Source: Oscillospiraceae bacterium (GTDB lineage Bacteria; Bacillota; Clostridia; Oscillospirales; Ruminococcaceae). From it: 64,000 nt of DNA. Where the stretch lies: assembly GCA_902363145.1 (NCBI GenBank), contig CABIZB010000003.1, positions 310,001 through 374,000 on the forward strand, in the 5' to 3' direction. This document shows positions 10,207 to 20,121 of this stretch, one piece after another; positions within the stretch are counted from its first letter, which is position 1, and every line of letters begins with the position of its first letter. Both the position numbers and the translations under genes were made by a program. Under the pieces are notes generated by a model that did no database searches, was not told where the DNA came from, and was given only the letters and a program-made list of their open reading frames with translations.

Positions 10207-11877
10207 ATGCTTTCTGATATTGAGATAGCACAGCAGGCGAATATGAAAAAAATTACCGAGGTAGCGGCTTCACTCGGTATTTCTGAGGACGATATAGAGC
10301 CTTACGGTCATTACAAGGCAAAGCTTTCCGAAAAGCTTTTTGCTGAGACTGCAAATAAGCCCGACGGCAAGCTGATACTCGTTACCGCCATCAACCCCAC
10401 CCCCGCAGGCGAGGGCAAGACCACCATTTCCGTAGGTCTTACCGAGGCTATGGCAAAGATAGGCAAAAGGGCTGTACTCGCTCTCCGTGAGCCTTCTCTC
10501 GGTCCCGTGTTCGGCATCAAGGGCGGCGCAGCAGGCGGCGGATATGCTCAGGTAGTCCCTATGGAGGACATCAACCTGCACTTCACAGGCGATATGCACG
10601 CCATCACATCTGCAAACAATCTTCTCTGCGCACTGCTCGATAACCATATGCAGCAGGGCAACGCTCTGGGCATCGACCAGCGCAGAATAATGATCGACCG
10701 CTGCATGGATATGAACGACCGTGCCCTCAGAAACATCATCGTAGGTCTGGGCGGCAAGGTAAACGGCATTCCCCGTCAGGACAGCTTCAGAATTACCGTT
10801 GCCAGCGAAGTAATGGCTATTCTCTGCCTTGCTACCGACCTTGCAGACCTTAAAAAGAGACTGGGCAGCATTCTCGTTGCCTATAACTACAGCGGCGAGC
10901 CTGTTTATGCAAGGGATATCGGCGCTGAGGGCTCTATGACCGCTCTGTTAAAGGACGCTCTCAAGCCCAATATGGTTCAGACCCTTGAAAATAACCCCGT
11001 ACTTATGCACGGCGGTCCTTTCGCAAACATTGCCCACGGCTGCAACTCCGTAAGAGCAACAAAGCTTGCTCTTAAGCTTGGCGATTACTGCATCACCGAG
11101 GCAGGCTTCGGCGCTGACCTTGGCGCTGAAAAGTTCTGCGACATCAAGTGCCGTTTCGGCGGTATCTCCCCCGACTGCGCTGTTATCGTTGCAACTATCC
11201 GTGCCCTCAAGTACAACGGCGGCGTGCCTAAGGCAGAGCTTGCAGAGGAAAATGTTGAAGCTCTTGAAAAGGGCATCGTTAACCTGCTCACTCACATTGA
11301 AAATATGAAGAAGTTCGGTATCCCCGTTGTTGTTGCTATCAACCGCTTCGGAACCGACACCGACGCTGAAATTGCAGTAGTTGAAAAGTTCTGCCATGAG
11401 CTGGGCGTTGAAGTCTCCCTTGCAGAGATATTCGCAAAGGGCGGCGAGGGCGGAACAGACCTTGCCGAAAAGGTTTGCCGCACCATTGAAAACAACAAGG
11501 CTGATTTCAGGTTCCTTTATGATGAAAAGCTTCCTATCAGGGAAAAGATAGAAATTATCGCAAAGGAAATTTACCGTGCCGACGGCGTAAACTACACCAC
11601 TCAGGCAAACAAGGCTATCGCCGAAATAGAGCGTCTGGGCTTCACCGATACTCCTATCTGCGTGGCAAAGACACAGTACAGCCTTTCCGATGACCCCACA
11701 AAGCTTGGCAAGCCCGAGAACTTCACCATTACCGTAAGAGATGTGAAGCTTTCCGCAGGCGCAGGCTTTGTAGTCGCTCTCACAGGCGATATCATGATAA
11801 TGCCCGGTCTGCCCAAGGCACCCGCCGCAATGAAGATCGACTGCGACAACAACGGAAAGATAAGCGGACTTTTCTGA
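10207..11877 (+). CDS. fhs: Formate-tetrahydrofolate ligase
   Basis: A 556-residue enzyme that makes 10-formyl-THF from formate, THF and ATP, feeding one-carbon units to purines, methionine and, in acetogens, the Wood-Ljungdahl methyl branch. The ATP-binding signature [11 protein letters not shown] is at 63-73, followed by [24 protein letters not shown] near 98-120. The length is standard. The start is supported by GGGAGG. The gene is alone, but folate partners metF and metH are elsewhere in the window, consistent with supply of methyl groups for methionine. A weak structure with GGGCTG / CAGCCC arms follows the stop without a good T run. Confidence 0.98.
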   Translation: MLSDIEIAQQANMKKITEVAASLGISEDDIEPYGHYKAKLSEKLFAETANKPDGKLILVTAINPTPAGEGKTTISVGLTEAMAKIGKRAVLALREPSLGPVFGIKGGAAGGGYAQVVPMEDINLHFTGDMHAITSANNLLCALLDNHMQQGNALGIDQRRIMIDRCMDMNDRALRNIIVGLGGKVNGIPRQDSFRITVASEVMAILCLATDLADLKKRLGSILVAYNYSGEPVYARDIGAEGSMTALLKDALKPNMVQTLENNPVLMHGGPFANIAHGCNSVRATKLALKLGDYCITEAGFGADLGAEKFCDIKCRFGGISPDCAVIVATIRALKYNGGVPKAELAEENVEALEKGIVNLLTHIENMKKFGIPVVVAINRFGTDTDAEIAVVEKFCHELGVEVSLAEIFAKGGEGGTDLAEKVCRTIENNKADFRFLYDEKLPIREKIEIIAKEIYRADGVNYTTQANKAIAEIERLGFTDTPICVAKTQYSLSDDPTKLGKPENFTITVRDVKLSAGAGFVVALTGDIMIMPGLPKAPAAMKIDCDNNGKISGLF

Positions 11878-12028
11878 TAATCAAAACGGGGCTGCTGCAG
11901 TATCATACTGTGACAGCCCTTAATTCTATGCAGACAAACTTTGATACTTTGTCCGTACCTGCGGATTTTATATAAGCACATATGCTTCTCGTACCCCCCT
12001 GTATATCAAACCTCGAAAGGATCTCCCT

Positions 12029-13075
12029 ATGGAAAGGATAAAAGCCATAACTCCGCCTGACAGCGCTGCGATGAAGCGTGCGCAGGATAAATGGAACAGC
12101 GTTGCAAAGCCCCTGCACAGTCTGGGTCAGCTGGAGGATATCATCATAAAAATTGCGGGCATAACAGGCAGCGAAAGCTTTTCTCTCGACAAGCGCTGCG
12201 TAGCGGTGATGTGCGCCGACCACGGTGTTGTTGAGGAGGGCGTGACCCAGAGCGACAGCAGCGTTACTGCCATAGTTGCAAAGTCCGTTGCAGAGGGCAG
12301 CTCCAACATAAATCTTATGGCCCGCTCCTGCAATGCAGATGTGTTCGCCTATGACGTGGGCATGAACCGTGATGTGGAAGCTAATGGGCTTATCCGCCTC
12401 AAGATATCATACGGCTCGGAAAACATTGCAAAGGGCGCCGCAATGACTTATTCTCAGGCGCAGGCAGCTCTTTCCGTGGGAATGGACGCAGTGCGTGACC
12501 TTAAAGAAAAGGGCTGCAAAATAATAGTCACGGGCGAAATGGGCATAGGAAACACCACCCCCGCCGCCGCCGTCACCTCAGTGATAACAAATGCCCTGCC
12601 CGAGGTCGTTACGGGAAAGGGCGCAGGTCTTGACAGCAAGGGGCTTGAACGGAAAATATCCGCCGTAAAGCGTGCTTTGGATATAAACCGTCCTGACCCT
12701 GACAATGCCCTTGATATCCTTTCAAAGATTGGGGGCTATGACATTGGCGCAATGACAGGTCTTTTCCTTGGGGGCGCATATTATCATGTTCCCATCGTTG
12801 CGGACGGAATGATATCCGCCGCTGCTGCAGCTCTGGCAATAAAATTCAACAAGCTGTCACGGGAATATATGCTCTGCTCCCACACCTCCTCCGAGCCTGC
12901 AGCGGCAATGCTTCTGGAATATATCGGGCTTAAAGCACCCATATGCGCAGGGCTTCATCTGGGTGAGGGCACAGGCGGTGTTCTGCTGCTCCCCCTTATT
13001 GACGCTGCCATGGCGGTATATAACTCATCTCATCTTTTTGAAGCGCTCTCAATAGAGCAGTACAAGGAGCTGTAA
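12029..13075 (+). CDS. cobT: Nicotinate-nucleotide:dimethylbenzimidazole phosphoribosyltransferase
   Basis: A 348-residue enzyme that activates the lower-ligand base of cobalamin to alpha-ribazole phosphate. Family motifs: CADHGVVEEGVTQS near 62-75, VTGEMGIGNTTPAAA near 168-182, and the catalytic glutamate segment LHLGEGTGG near 310. It is first in a cobT-cobU-cobS operon: its stop TAA shares one base with the cobU start. No cobalamin riboswitch was recognised in the 151 bp upstream. With only the tail of the pathway here, the window shows corrinoid salvage rather than de novo synthesis. Confidence 0.96.
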   Translation: MERIKAITPPDSAAMKRAQDKWNSVAKPLHSLGQLEDIIIKIAGITGSESFSLDKRCVAVMCADHGVVEEGVTQSDSSVTAIVAKSVAEGSSNINLMARSCNADVFAYDVGMNRDVEANGLIRLKISYGSENIAKGAAMTYSQAQAALSVGMDAVRDLKEKGCKIIVTGEMGIGNTTPAAAVTSVITNALPEVVTGKGAGLDSKGLERKISAVKRALDINRPDPDNALDILSKIGGYDIGAMTGLFLGGAYYHVPIVADGMISAAAAALAIKFNKLSREYMLCSHTSSEPAAAMLLEYIGLKAPICAGLHLGEGTGGVLLLPLIDAAMAVYNSSHLFEALSIEQYKEL

Positions 13076-13590
13076 TGCTTACACTTATAACAGGCGGCTG
13101 CAAATGCGGAAAATCCTCCATTGCCGAGGATATTCTTTCCGACTTCTGCGGCAGAAAGATATACATAGCCACAATGGAGCCTTTCGGCGAGGAAGCTCAC
13201 GCTGCCATCAGCCGACACCGCATAATGCGGAGCGGCAAGGGCTTTGAGACTGTGGAAAAATACACGGACATTCAGGATATAGACCTGCCCGACGGCTGTG
13301 CCGTGCTTCTTGAATGTGCCTGCAATCTTATGGCAAACGAGATATTCTCAAAGGGCGAGAGATCCCCTGCGCAGAAGATAATAACAGGAATATCAAAGCT
13401 TTCAGGTCGTGCCGACCGCTTTATAATCGTTACAAATCAGGTGGGCGATGACGGCATCGAGTACCCTGATGAGACTATGGAATACATCAGGCAAATGGGT
13501 CTGCTGAATGCCGCAATAGCACAGGCGGCAGACGTTGTTATCGAGGCTGTTTACGGCGTGCCTGTGTATCTGAAAGGAGTTGCAAAATGA
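13075..13590 (+). CDS. cobU: Adenosylcobinamide kinase / cobinamide-phosphate guanylyltransferase
   Basis: A 171-residue bifunctional enzyme that phosphorylates adenosylcobinamide and transfers GMP to it. The P-loop is GGCKCGKS at 7-14, and the RHRIMR segment near 41-46 includes the histidine expected to take the guanylyl group. It is slightly shorter than many CobU proteins but complete in motifs. It overlaps cobT by one base and cobS by four (ATGA), so translation is probably coupled. It makes the substrate of CobS. Confidence 0.95.
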   Translation: MLTLITGGCKCGKSSIAEDILSDFCGRKIYIATMEPFGEEAHAAISRHRIMRSGKGFETVEKYTDIQDIDLPDGCAVLLECACNLMANEIFSKGERSPAQKIITGISKLSGRADRFIIVTNQVGDDGIEYPDETMEYIRQMGLLNAAIAQAADVVIEAVYGVPVYLKGVAK

Positions 13591-14354
13591 GATCGCTTAT
13601 ATCGGCATTTGCCATGTACTCACGTATCCCCATGCCGCCCATTGAGTGGAAAGAGGAAAACAGGCGGTATGCTTTGTGCTTTTTTCCGCTGATAGGTGCG
13701 GTCATCGGGACGGTAATGCTGGGCTGGCAATGGCTTTGTAACGTGCTTGGAGCAGGCGATATGCTTTTTGCAGTCGGCTGCACGGTCATACCCATAGCCA
13801 TCACAGGCGGCATTCATCTGGACGGCTTCTGCGACGTAAGCGACGCAAAGGCTTCCTGCGCCGAAAAGGAAAAAGCTCTTGAAATAATGAAAGACTCCCG
13901 TGTGGGAGCCTTTGCGGTGATAGATCTGGCAATATATCTGCTTATCCAGACGGCACTTTTTGCGGAGCTTAGGAACACCTCTGCCATGCTGTGCGCAGCG
14001 CCGGTTTTCGTGCTCTCACGCTCTTTCAGCGGGCTTGCGGCAGTGACCCTTAAATGCGCAAAAAAAACGGGCACGCTCCAGGATTTCTCCCTGCCTGCCC
14101 ATAAAAAGATAACTGTTACCGTGCTTTCATGCACGGCTGTGTTGTCCGCCGTTTTGATGGTGCTTGCCTCCCCTGCCGTGGGAATATCCGCCGCTGTGGG
14201 TGGGATACTGTCATTTGCATATTACCGCAGCTTTTCATACAAGCGCTTCGGCGGCATCACAGGCGACATTGAAGGCTGGTTTTTGCAGATATGCGAGCTT
14301 ACATCTCTCGCATTCATCACAGCCGCCGTTAAGCTTGCTGCTTTTTTGACATAA
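13587..14354 (+). CDS. cobS: Adenosylcobinamide-GDP ribazoletransferase (cobalamin synthase)
   Basis: A 255-residue integral membrane enzyme that joins adenosylcobinamide-GDP and alpha-ribazole to finish cobalamin. Several membrane helices are visible. The conserved motif HLDGFCDVSDAKAS near 73-86 carries the metal-binding Asp residues, and GGITGD near 220 is also typical. It is last in cobTUS, with AAAGGAG inside the end of cobU. Its 3' end overlaps the convergent YczE-like gene by 26 bp, so there is no room for a private terminator. Confidence 0.94.
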   Translation: MRSLISAFAMYSRIPMPPIEWKEENRRYALCFFPLIGAVIGTVMLGWQWLCNVLGAGDMLFAVGCTVIPIAITGGIHLDGFCDVSDAKASCAEKEKALEIMKDSRVGAFAVIDLAIYLLIQTALFAELRNTSAMLCAAPVFVLSRSFSGLAAVTLKCAKKTGTLQDFSLPAHKKITVTVLSCTAVLSAVLMVLASPAVGISAAVGGILSFAYYRSFSYKRFGGITGDIEGWFLQICELTSLAFITAAVKLAAFLT

Positions 14355-14880
14355 AGCTTTTGAAATAAGACTGCTTGTCGATAATATCCCCTGCTATGCC
14401 AAGAATAGTACCTATTCCCAGTCCGTCAATGCGGCCGAGGCAGAAGAATGTAAGTCCTGCGGTGACGGCAAGGCAGGTAACATCAAAGCCTATCTTTATT
14501 TTGGGATAGGCTATTTTTGTTATATCCGCCAGCTCTCGGGGGAACAGGTCCGTAGGGACAATGGGCAGCTGACAGCGGTTTGACAGCGCTATTCCTATGC
14601 AGATAAGCACGTAGCTTATTATGAAATATACTATTCTCCACGCAAGAGAAGATGGCAGAACGTTTATCCACAGCTCATGAACGTCCAGCAGCTCGCTGAA
14701 CACAAAGCCCACCGCAAAGCTGAACAGATACGAGGTGACGAACTTCTTTCGCATTATCATAAGGCTCAGTATGCCTGCTCCCGAATACAGCATAAGCACC
14801 ACGCCGAAGCTGTTTATCAGCACAACAAGAGCCAGCGCAGCTTCACCTCTGAAAAGCTTTTTTCCGTTTGTTTCTATCAT
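14329..14880 (-). CDS. YczE/YitT-like integral membrane protein
   Basis: A 183-residue polytopic protein with about five membrane helices. Its pattern (NSFGVVLMLYSGAGI at 19-33, PIVPTDLFPRELA mid-protein, FFCLGRIDGLGIGTI near the end) fits the YczE/YyaS/YitT group, whose biochemical role is unknown. The ATG at 14880 is chosen because GGAGAG lies 10 bases upstream; the longer frame would run into repeat A3. A3 begins 40 bp upstream, where a promoter would be expected. It is convergent with and overlaps cobS by 26 bp. A role in B12 metabolism is not indicated. Confidence 0.72.
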   Translation of the reverse strand: MIETNGKKLFRGEAALALVVLINSFGVVLMLYSGAGILSLMIMRKKFVTSYLFSFAVGFVFSELLDVHELWINVLPSSLAWRIVYFIISYVLICIGIALSNRCQLPIVPTDLFPRELADITKIAYPKIKIGFDVTCLAVTAGLTFFCLGRIDGLGIGTILGIAGDIIDKQSYFKSFMSKKQQA

Positions 14881-14920
14881 TTGGCATGATCTCTCCATAA
14901 TAAATTCCGCATTATATTTT

Positions 14921-15080
14921 ATACTAATCTTTAATCGTTCTATAGACAAAGCCGACAGATGAAATAAGACCAGTCTAGGAAAGCGACTGCAGGCGGGCTT
15001 GTCGCCCGGCAAGGGAGCTTGACGAAGAATGGGCTTATTTCAGCCGAGGATTTGTCTATAGGTTGATTGAGGATTAGTAT
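14921..15080. repeat. Palindromic repeat, family A, copy 3 (160 bp)
   Basis: Same orientation as copy 2 and nearly identical to it: ends ATACTAATCTTTAATC and GGATTAGTAT, apex GCAGGCGGGCTTGTCGCCC. It sits in the presumed promoter region of the YczE-like gene. With the terminator at 15130-15163 it accounts for most of 14881-15186. Confidence 0.87.
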
Positions 15081-15129
15081 TACTACCATGAAAAGAACAA
15101 AGCAAACAGATTTTTTTGATGATATCTTA

Positions 15130-15163
15130 ACAAAACGGGGCTGCCGCATTTCTGCGACAGCCC
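15130..15163 (-). terminator. Terminator of the Fn3 protein gene
   Basis: GGGCTGTCGCA / TGCGGCAGCCC stem, read on the minus strand, followed by CGTTTTGTT. Confidence 0.7.
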
Positions 15164-15186
15164 TGAATTATTTATCGGATATTTTG

Positions 15187-16350
15187 TTATCTTATGGTAG
15201 GCGCCTTTTCCTGGCTTGCGCATCTTGCGGTAACAGGAGAGCTTGCCTTGCCGGCGTCATACTTTCTTGTGGAAGAGTTATAGACAACTGCTGCAACACG
15301 GAACTTGTAGTCCTTGTCGCCGATGATGCCTGTTACGGTGCACTTTGTGCCTTTAACGGTCTTGTAACGGACATACTTGCCCTTGGCTTCATCGTACATA
15401 TAGATCCTGTAGCCATCAGCACCCTTGACCTTGCTCCATGAAAGGATTATCTTGTTGGTTCCGGACTTTGCCTTTACGTTCTTGGGCGCAGCAAGCTTTG
15501 CCTGAGAAGCAATGGTGTCGGTGGAAGTGGAGGTAGAGGGCTTGGAGCTTGGCTTGTTGGGCTTGTTTGCAGGCTTCATGGTTTCGTAGTTGGAGTCATT
15601 GTTATTGGCAGCATTTGCGGCAGCCTTTACATTAACGGTTATGGAAGCAGCTGCCGAGTAGGTAGTGTTGGTAACGGTAGCTGTGTAGGTGTTGTTGTAA
15701 AGCAGCTTGTTGATAGTTATAGTGTTCTTTGTGGTATCGGAGAGAGCCACAACGTTTCCTCTGCTGTCGGTAAGTCTTACACGGAAGGTATCCACATAAG
15801 CCTTGTTGGAGGAAGCCACGGGATTTGTCCACGTAAGGGTGATAGAGGAATTAGTGCAGGAAGCGGTAAGATTTTCGGGCTTGCCGTATGCTTCGTAGCT
15901 GCTCATATCAGGCTTTACGGTGAACATTGCTGTGGAATCCACAAAGGGAACCAGGTCGCCTTCGTTGATGTCGTTGCCGTAAATTCCGATAACGCTGAGA
16001 GTGTATCGGGTATCAAGCAGTCTGCCGTTTACATCGGCATTAAGAGGAAGCTGAGTGTAGGGAATTACGATAGAAGTTTCGCTTGCGTTTGCGTAGCTGG
16101 TAGAGATTATGTTGGCGTTTTCATCGCACACCTGAATGAGATAGTATGTGCAGGGTGTAACAGCCTTCCATGTAGCCTTTACGCAGCTGTTGTAGAGCTT
16201 GTAGCTGATGTTTGTGGCATAAGCGTAGGTATTATATGCAGCGCTTACCGAAGTGCCGAAGCCGAAATCAGCAGCGGGAACAGCAACGGCGGTTCCTGCC
16301 ATCATAAGAGCTGCAAGCAGTGAAGCGGTGATCTTATAAGTATATTTCAT
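15187..16350 (-). CDS. Secreted fibronectin type III repeat protein
   Basis: A 387-residue exported protein. The signal peptide (MKYTYKITASLLAALMMAGTAVA) is followed by beta-rich segments. A module near 35-135 begins after VSAAYNTYAYATNISYK, a second is around 145-230 (PENLTASCTNSSITLTWTNP), and a clear C-terminal Fn3 domain follows a Ser/Thr/Pro-rich linker (AAPKNVKAKSGTNKIILSWSKVKGADGYRIYMYD, with DYKFRVAAV). Fn3 domains are binding or spacer modules; no catalytic domain, anchor or dockerin is seen. The ATG at 16350 is chosen for AAAGGATGG upstream. It is monocistronic. Confidence 0.82.
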   Translation of the reverse strand: MKYTYKITASLLAALMMAGTAVAVPAADFGFGTSVSAAYNTYAYATNISYKLYNSCVKATWKAVTPCTYYLIQVCDENANIISTSYANASETSIVIPYTQLPLNADVNGRLLDTRYTLSVIGIYGNDINEGDLVPFVDSTAMFTVKPDMSSYEAYGKPENLTASCTNSSITLTWTNPVASSNKAYVDTFRVRLTDSRGNVVALSDTTKNTITINKLLYNNTYTATVTNTTYSAAASITVNVKAAANAANNNDSNYETMKPANKPNKPSSKPSTSTSTDTIASQAKLAAPKNVKAKSGTNKIILSWSKVKGADGYRIYMYDEAKGKYVRYKTVKGTKCTVTGIIGDKDYKFRVAAVVYNSSTRKYDAGKASSPVTARCASQEKAPTIR

Positions 16351-16511
16351 AATAACCATCCTTTCGTCACGGATCATAGTGTGTTTATCCTGTACCTATA
16401 TAATACCATATATTCGTGTGAATTTCAACTGTCCGAGGCGTTTTGTAATAATTTGGTGTTAATTTGTAAACAGAAAAGCGCCCCCTTTTTCAAGAGAACG
16501 CTTTCCATAAT

Positions 16512-19013
16512 TTATACATTTGCGGAGCTGTCGGCATTTCCCTTTTCACGTTCCATGCGCTCTGCCGCAAGCTTGTTGGAGTTTTCTTCCAGTGACTGCC
16601 TGCTGGGCTTGTGAAGCTCATCATACTGCTTTACAAACTCCAGTGCGTCCTCCGCATTAAGTGGCTTGCTCATAAGGAAGCCCTGAATGTAGTCGCACTT
16701 CATCTCGCTGAGGATATTGTACTGCTCGATAGTCTCAACGCCCTCTACAACAGTTGCAATTCCAAGGTGCTTTACCATGTCGATGATAGAGCCTGTTATC
16801 TGATAATCCTTGTGCTTGCTGCATATCTCATCAACAAAGGACTTATCGACCTTCAGGCACTTGATTGGCATATCTTTAAGATATCCGAAGGAAGAATAGC
16901 CTGTTCCAAAATCATCAAGTGCAATGGCAATGCCCATATCTGCGATCTTCTGGATCACCTTGTCGTTGCCGTCCATGAAATCAACCAGACAGGTCTCGGT
17001 AAGCTCTACCTGGATATTTGCGGGATTGATGCCGAACACATCAATGGTTCTTGCCACCTTGTCCAGGAAGTCGCTCTTTTTGAGCTGAACTGCGGACACG
17101 TTTATGGACATGATAATGTCCTTGTTGTACTCGTTCATTTTCTTGAGATATCGGCAGGCAGTCTCGAATATCCATGTGCCTATCTCAACGATAGCGCCTG
17201 TTTCCTCAGCCACCTGTACAAAAGTAAAGGGAGGAACGAAGCCCAGCTCCTCGGATTCCCAGCGGATAAGCACCTCAAAGCCGTGGATATCGCCGTTCTG
17301 AACGGAAATGATGGGCTGGAAGTTAAGGAACATCTCGTTATTTGCCAGAGCGCTGTTGAGCTTCTGTGCGATAGTTGCTTTGCTGAGCACCTTCTGGTGG
17401 AGGGAAGCATTGTAATAAGCAGTTCTGCCCTTTCCTCTCTCCTTGGCACGGCTCATAGCGATATCAGCGTCACGCAGGAGCATATCTGCGTTGGTATCAT
17501 CATCGGGATAAACGGAGATACCTACTGAGAACTGCGCATACATCTTGTCGTTGAGTATCTCGATAGGCTCCCTGAAAGCATATCTCAGGTTAGCCACCAG
17601 TTCGTCGATAATGCCGTAATCGTCGTTGAATTCAGTAAGGATAACAAACTCGTCGCCGCTGAATCTGAACACCCTGTTCACAACAGTCCTGAGCCTCTGA
17701 CCGAATATTTTCAGGAACTCATCGCCCTGCCTGTGGCCAAGGGTCTCGGTGATCCACTTGAAGTTGTCGATATCAATGAAAAGAAGTGCAAAGCGCTTTC
17801 GGGACTCGTCCCTGCTCACTGCCAGATCATCGATATACTCGTACATCTTGTATCTGTTCTGGAGGCCTGTGGTGGGGTCAAGGTTTGTGTAATCGTCGAT
17901 AACAGCGTTCTTGTCCTGCAATGTCTGCGCCAGATTATCAACAGACTTTGCAATAAGACCTATCTCATTTTCCGACTTGGAATTTATCCTGAAATTGTAG
18001 TTTCCTGCGGATATCTCGGCAATGGAGCTGGATATCTCGGGGATATCCTTTGCCTCGTGGCGGATAACGTTCAGCGTTGCGATAAGCTCTATCACGAAAA
18101 GGCAGGCAAGAATGATTATCTGCTGGAGATACATCTTGCTGAAATTGCCGTCAGCCACATGACCGTCAAAAACGATGACCGTGCGCCAGCCCATGAGGAC
18201 GGTTCTGCTGAGAACGTAGCTTGTGGTGTTGCCGCTTCTGAAGCCCATGAGCGAGCCGCTTTCGTTGTTGGTTATAAGGCTCTTGAAATCAATGCTCCTG
18301 TCGGGGGAAATGGAAAGGAAGCCGTTGATATCCTGGGGCATACAAACGATATTGTTATCGCTGTCCAGCACAACAGCATATGCACCGTCAAAGAAAAGGC
18401 TGTTTTTGAGCTCTGCTGCAAGGTCAGCGGAAGATATCTCCGCTCCCACGCAGCCTGCGAACTCACCGTTGAAGTTTACGGGCTTTACAATAAGTATCTG
18501 GGAATCCTCTGAAAGGAAGCTTCCGTTTTCATCGGAAATGGTATATAAGTACGAATTCTGTGAAACAGCGCTTGCCGCATTTGAGAACCAGCCGTAATCC
18601 TCGGTATTTATCTTTGTCCTTACTCCAGAGCTTGAAACGGCAGAGCCGTCATTTGCGGAAACGCACCATATTACCTTTGAGCCGCTTGACGCAGCAAAAA
18701 TGCCGTTTATGGAATCCACCGCATACTTTTCGCCGCTTTCATCGGGGGAAGCAAGGTATCTGCATATCTCATTGTCCCTTGCCATTATCTCCAGCGGCAT
18801 ATTGGCAGCCGTTATGAAATCGTTGAACTTGTTTGCCGCTGCGTCCGACGAGTTCATTATCTCACGGGTAACATCGGTGTTGATATTGCTCCTTGTGATG
18901 ATAGAGGTCATACAGGCAAACAGCACTATGAATATAACATTAAAAACGAATATCAAGGCGATTATTCTCTTGATAAAGCTCTCCTTGAATGTGTTTTTCA
19001 GCTTTTTAAACAT
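16512..19013 (-). CDS. Membrane GGDEF-EAL cyclic-di-GMP signalling protein
   Basis: An 833-residue sensor. The N-terminus has one membrane helix (about 15-37), an extracytoplasmic Cache-like sensor to about 285, a second helix near 300-320 and a HAMP-like linker. Then comes a GGDEF domain whose active-site loop reads RFSGDEF (near 451), followed by an EAL domain with EVLIR in place of EAL (near 579) but intact DDFGTGYSS (near 703), KVDKSFV and EGVET. The phosphodiesterase half looks active. The cyclase half carries SGDEF, a variant whose activity cannot be assumed. The start at 19013 is preferred over 19055 because GGGG sits eight bases before it. It is monocistronic. Confidence 0.9.
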   Translation of the reverse strand: MFKKLKNTFKESFIKRIIALIFVFNVIFIVLFACMTSIITRSNINTDVTREIMNSSDAAANKFNDFITAANMPLEIMARDNEICRYLASPDESGEKYAVDSINGIFAASSGSKVIWCVSANDGSAVSSSGVRTKINTEDYGWFSNAASAVSQNSYLYTISDENGSFLSEDSQILIVKPVNFNGEFAGCVGAEISSADLAAELKNSLFFDGAYAVVLDSDNNIVCMPQDINGFLSISPDRSIDFKSLITNNESGSLMGFRSGNTTSYVLSRTVLMGWRTVIVFDGHVADGNFSKMYLQQIIILACLFVIELIATLNVIRHEAKDIPEISSSIAEISAGNYNFRINSKSENEIGLIAKSVDNLAQTLQDKNAVIDDYTNLDPTTGLQNRYKMYEYIDDLAVSRDESRKRFALLFIDIDNFKWITETLGHRQGDEFLKIFGQRLRTVVNRVFRFSGDEFVILTEFNDDYGIIDELVANLRYAFREPIEILNDKMYAQFSVGISVYPDDDTNADMLLRDADIAMSRAKERGKGRTAYYNASLHQKVLSKATIAQKLNSALANNEMFLNFQPIISVQNGDIHGFEVLIRWESEELGFVPPFTFVQVAEETGAIVEIGTWIFETACRYLKKMNEYNKDIIMSINVSAVQLKKSDFLDKVARTIDVFGINPANIQVELTETCLVDFMDGNDKVIQKIADMGIAIALDDFGTGYSSFGYLKDMPIKCLKVDKSFVDEICSKHKDYQITGSIIDMVKHLGIATVVEGVETIEQYNILSEMKCDYIQGFLMSKPLNAEDALEFVKQYDELHKPSRQSLEENSNKLAAERMEREKGNADSSANV

Positions 19014-19170
19014 AATTAACCCCGTTTCATGTTCAGTTTTGCCGTTCTCCCGCAAAGGAATGCGGCTAAAAACAGCCTTGTATCATTGCGTTATTATTAT
19101 AAAAAACACTTCTAAAACAAATTGCAACATATTATAACATATATGCCCGATTTTTTCAAGTTAAATTTCC

Positions 19171-20085
19171 TTAATTTTCAGAGCTGATATCAGACACATT
19201 TTCAGCCAGAGCTTTTTCATAGCTTTCCCTGAATTCTGCGGTAAGCCGCACAAAGCGCCTTGTGGCGGAAAAGCTGCCGTCGGGACATGGTGTGACCTTT
19301 ATCCTTGCGGAATATTCGCCGTGCTCGCCGCATTCTGCGCAGTTTATGGCTATATTCTGCGCCGTGCGTATCCATTTGCCTGTTTTCATCAGCCGCCTGC
19401 AAACAGGGCAGCGGCAGGTCCTTATGCGCCTGCCGTACATGGCTTCTGAGGCGCTGCGGATATTCTGATAGGTGCGGAAATACTTCTCGTTCCTTATTCT
19501 TTCCGCTTCAGCAATCATGTCGTCATACTGGGTAAGATAGTCGGCAAAGCCCATTTTCAGCCCCACGCAGGCGGCATAATATGCGTCGTTCAGGGCATCG
19601 TGCGCCCTGAGATTCATTTCTATACCGTAATGCTCCACCGCCGACTGTAAGCTATGCTGCCTGCCGTCGCAGAGTATCCTGCGGGCAAATATGATCTGGA
19701 GGTCGCAGAACTTAGGGTGCGCTTTCATATCCATGCCGTGGACTGCAAGATTGGCTTCAAGAATTTTTTCGTCCTCGCCGCCCCATGTGAGGATTATGCA
19801 GTCCTCACCGCACCATTCAAGAAACTGCTCATATGCCAGCGTGAACTTTACGCCGTAGGTCATGGCGGCTGTTCCCAGCCCTGTCACCCTGCCCACAGCG
19901 TGGTTCATCTTCTTGTAATACCGTGGTATAACGCAGGAATAGAACTTATCGCTAAGCGTTGTTCCGTCAGCTGATTTTACGGCTCCTATGCGTATTATCT
20001 CGCCGTGGAGAGGCACGGTGCTCATTACGGTATTTGCCTTGCCGTTGGGCTGGTTCCACTCCATGTCAAGAAAAATGTAGTTCAA
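19171..20085 (-). CDS. DEDDh-type 3'-5' exonuclease with zinc ribbon
   Basis: A 304-residue protein with a DnaQ/KapD-like exonuclease fold: first motif FLDMEWN (Asp7, Glu9), later AHDALNDAYY near 160 supplying His and Asp. After the nuclease domain comes a zinc ribbon (CRCPVC near 223-228 and CAECG near 250) likely to contact nucleic acid. Translation starts at TTG, preceded by AAAGG; no ATG or GTG in frame fits better. RNA trimming or DNA repair are both possible. It is followed upstream on the same strand by the CBS protein, 36 bp away, so cotranscription is plausible. Confidence 0.82.
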   Translation of the reverse strand: MNYIFLDMEWNQPNGKANTVMSTVPLHGEIIRIGAVKSADGTTLSDKFYSCVIPRYYKKMNHAVGRVTGLGTAAMTYGVKFTLAYEQFLEWCGEDCIILTWGGEDEKILEANLAVHGMDMKAHPKFCDLQIIFARRILCDGRQHSLQSAVEHYGIEMNLRAHDALNDAYYAACVGLKMGFADYLTQYDDMIAEAERIRNEKYFRTYQNIRSASEAMYGRRIRTCRCPVCRRLMKTGKWIRTAQNIAINCAECGEHGEYSARIKVTPCPDGSFSATRRFVRLTAEFRESYEKALAENVSDISSEN

Positions 20086-20121
20086 AATATCATATCCTTT
20101 CGCTGAGGGACAATGGCTGAG

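Noticed and set aside
11878..12028. Possible cobalamin riboswitch before cobTUS
   Set aside because: No B12-box or the expected multi-stem structure was found in 151 bp, which is also too short for the class.
13587..14880. Frameshift or fusion between cobS and the YczE-like gene
   Set aside because: The genes are convergent and simply overlap by 26 bp; both reading frames are intact with normal ends.
14881..15012. N-terminal extension of the YczE-like protein (44 extra residues)
   Set aside because: The extension is read through repeat A3 and has no ribosome site; GGAGAG supports the start at 14880.
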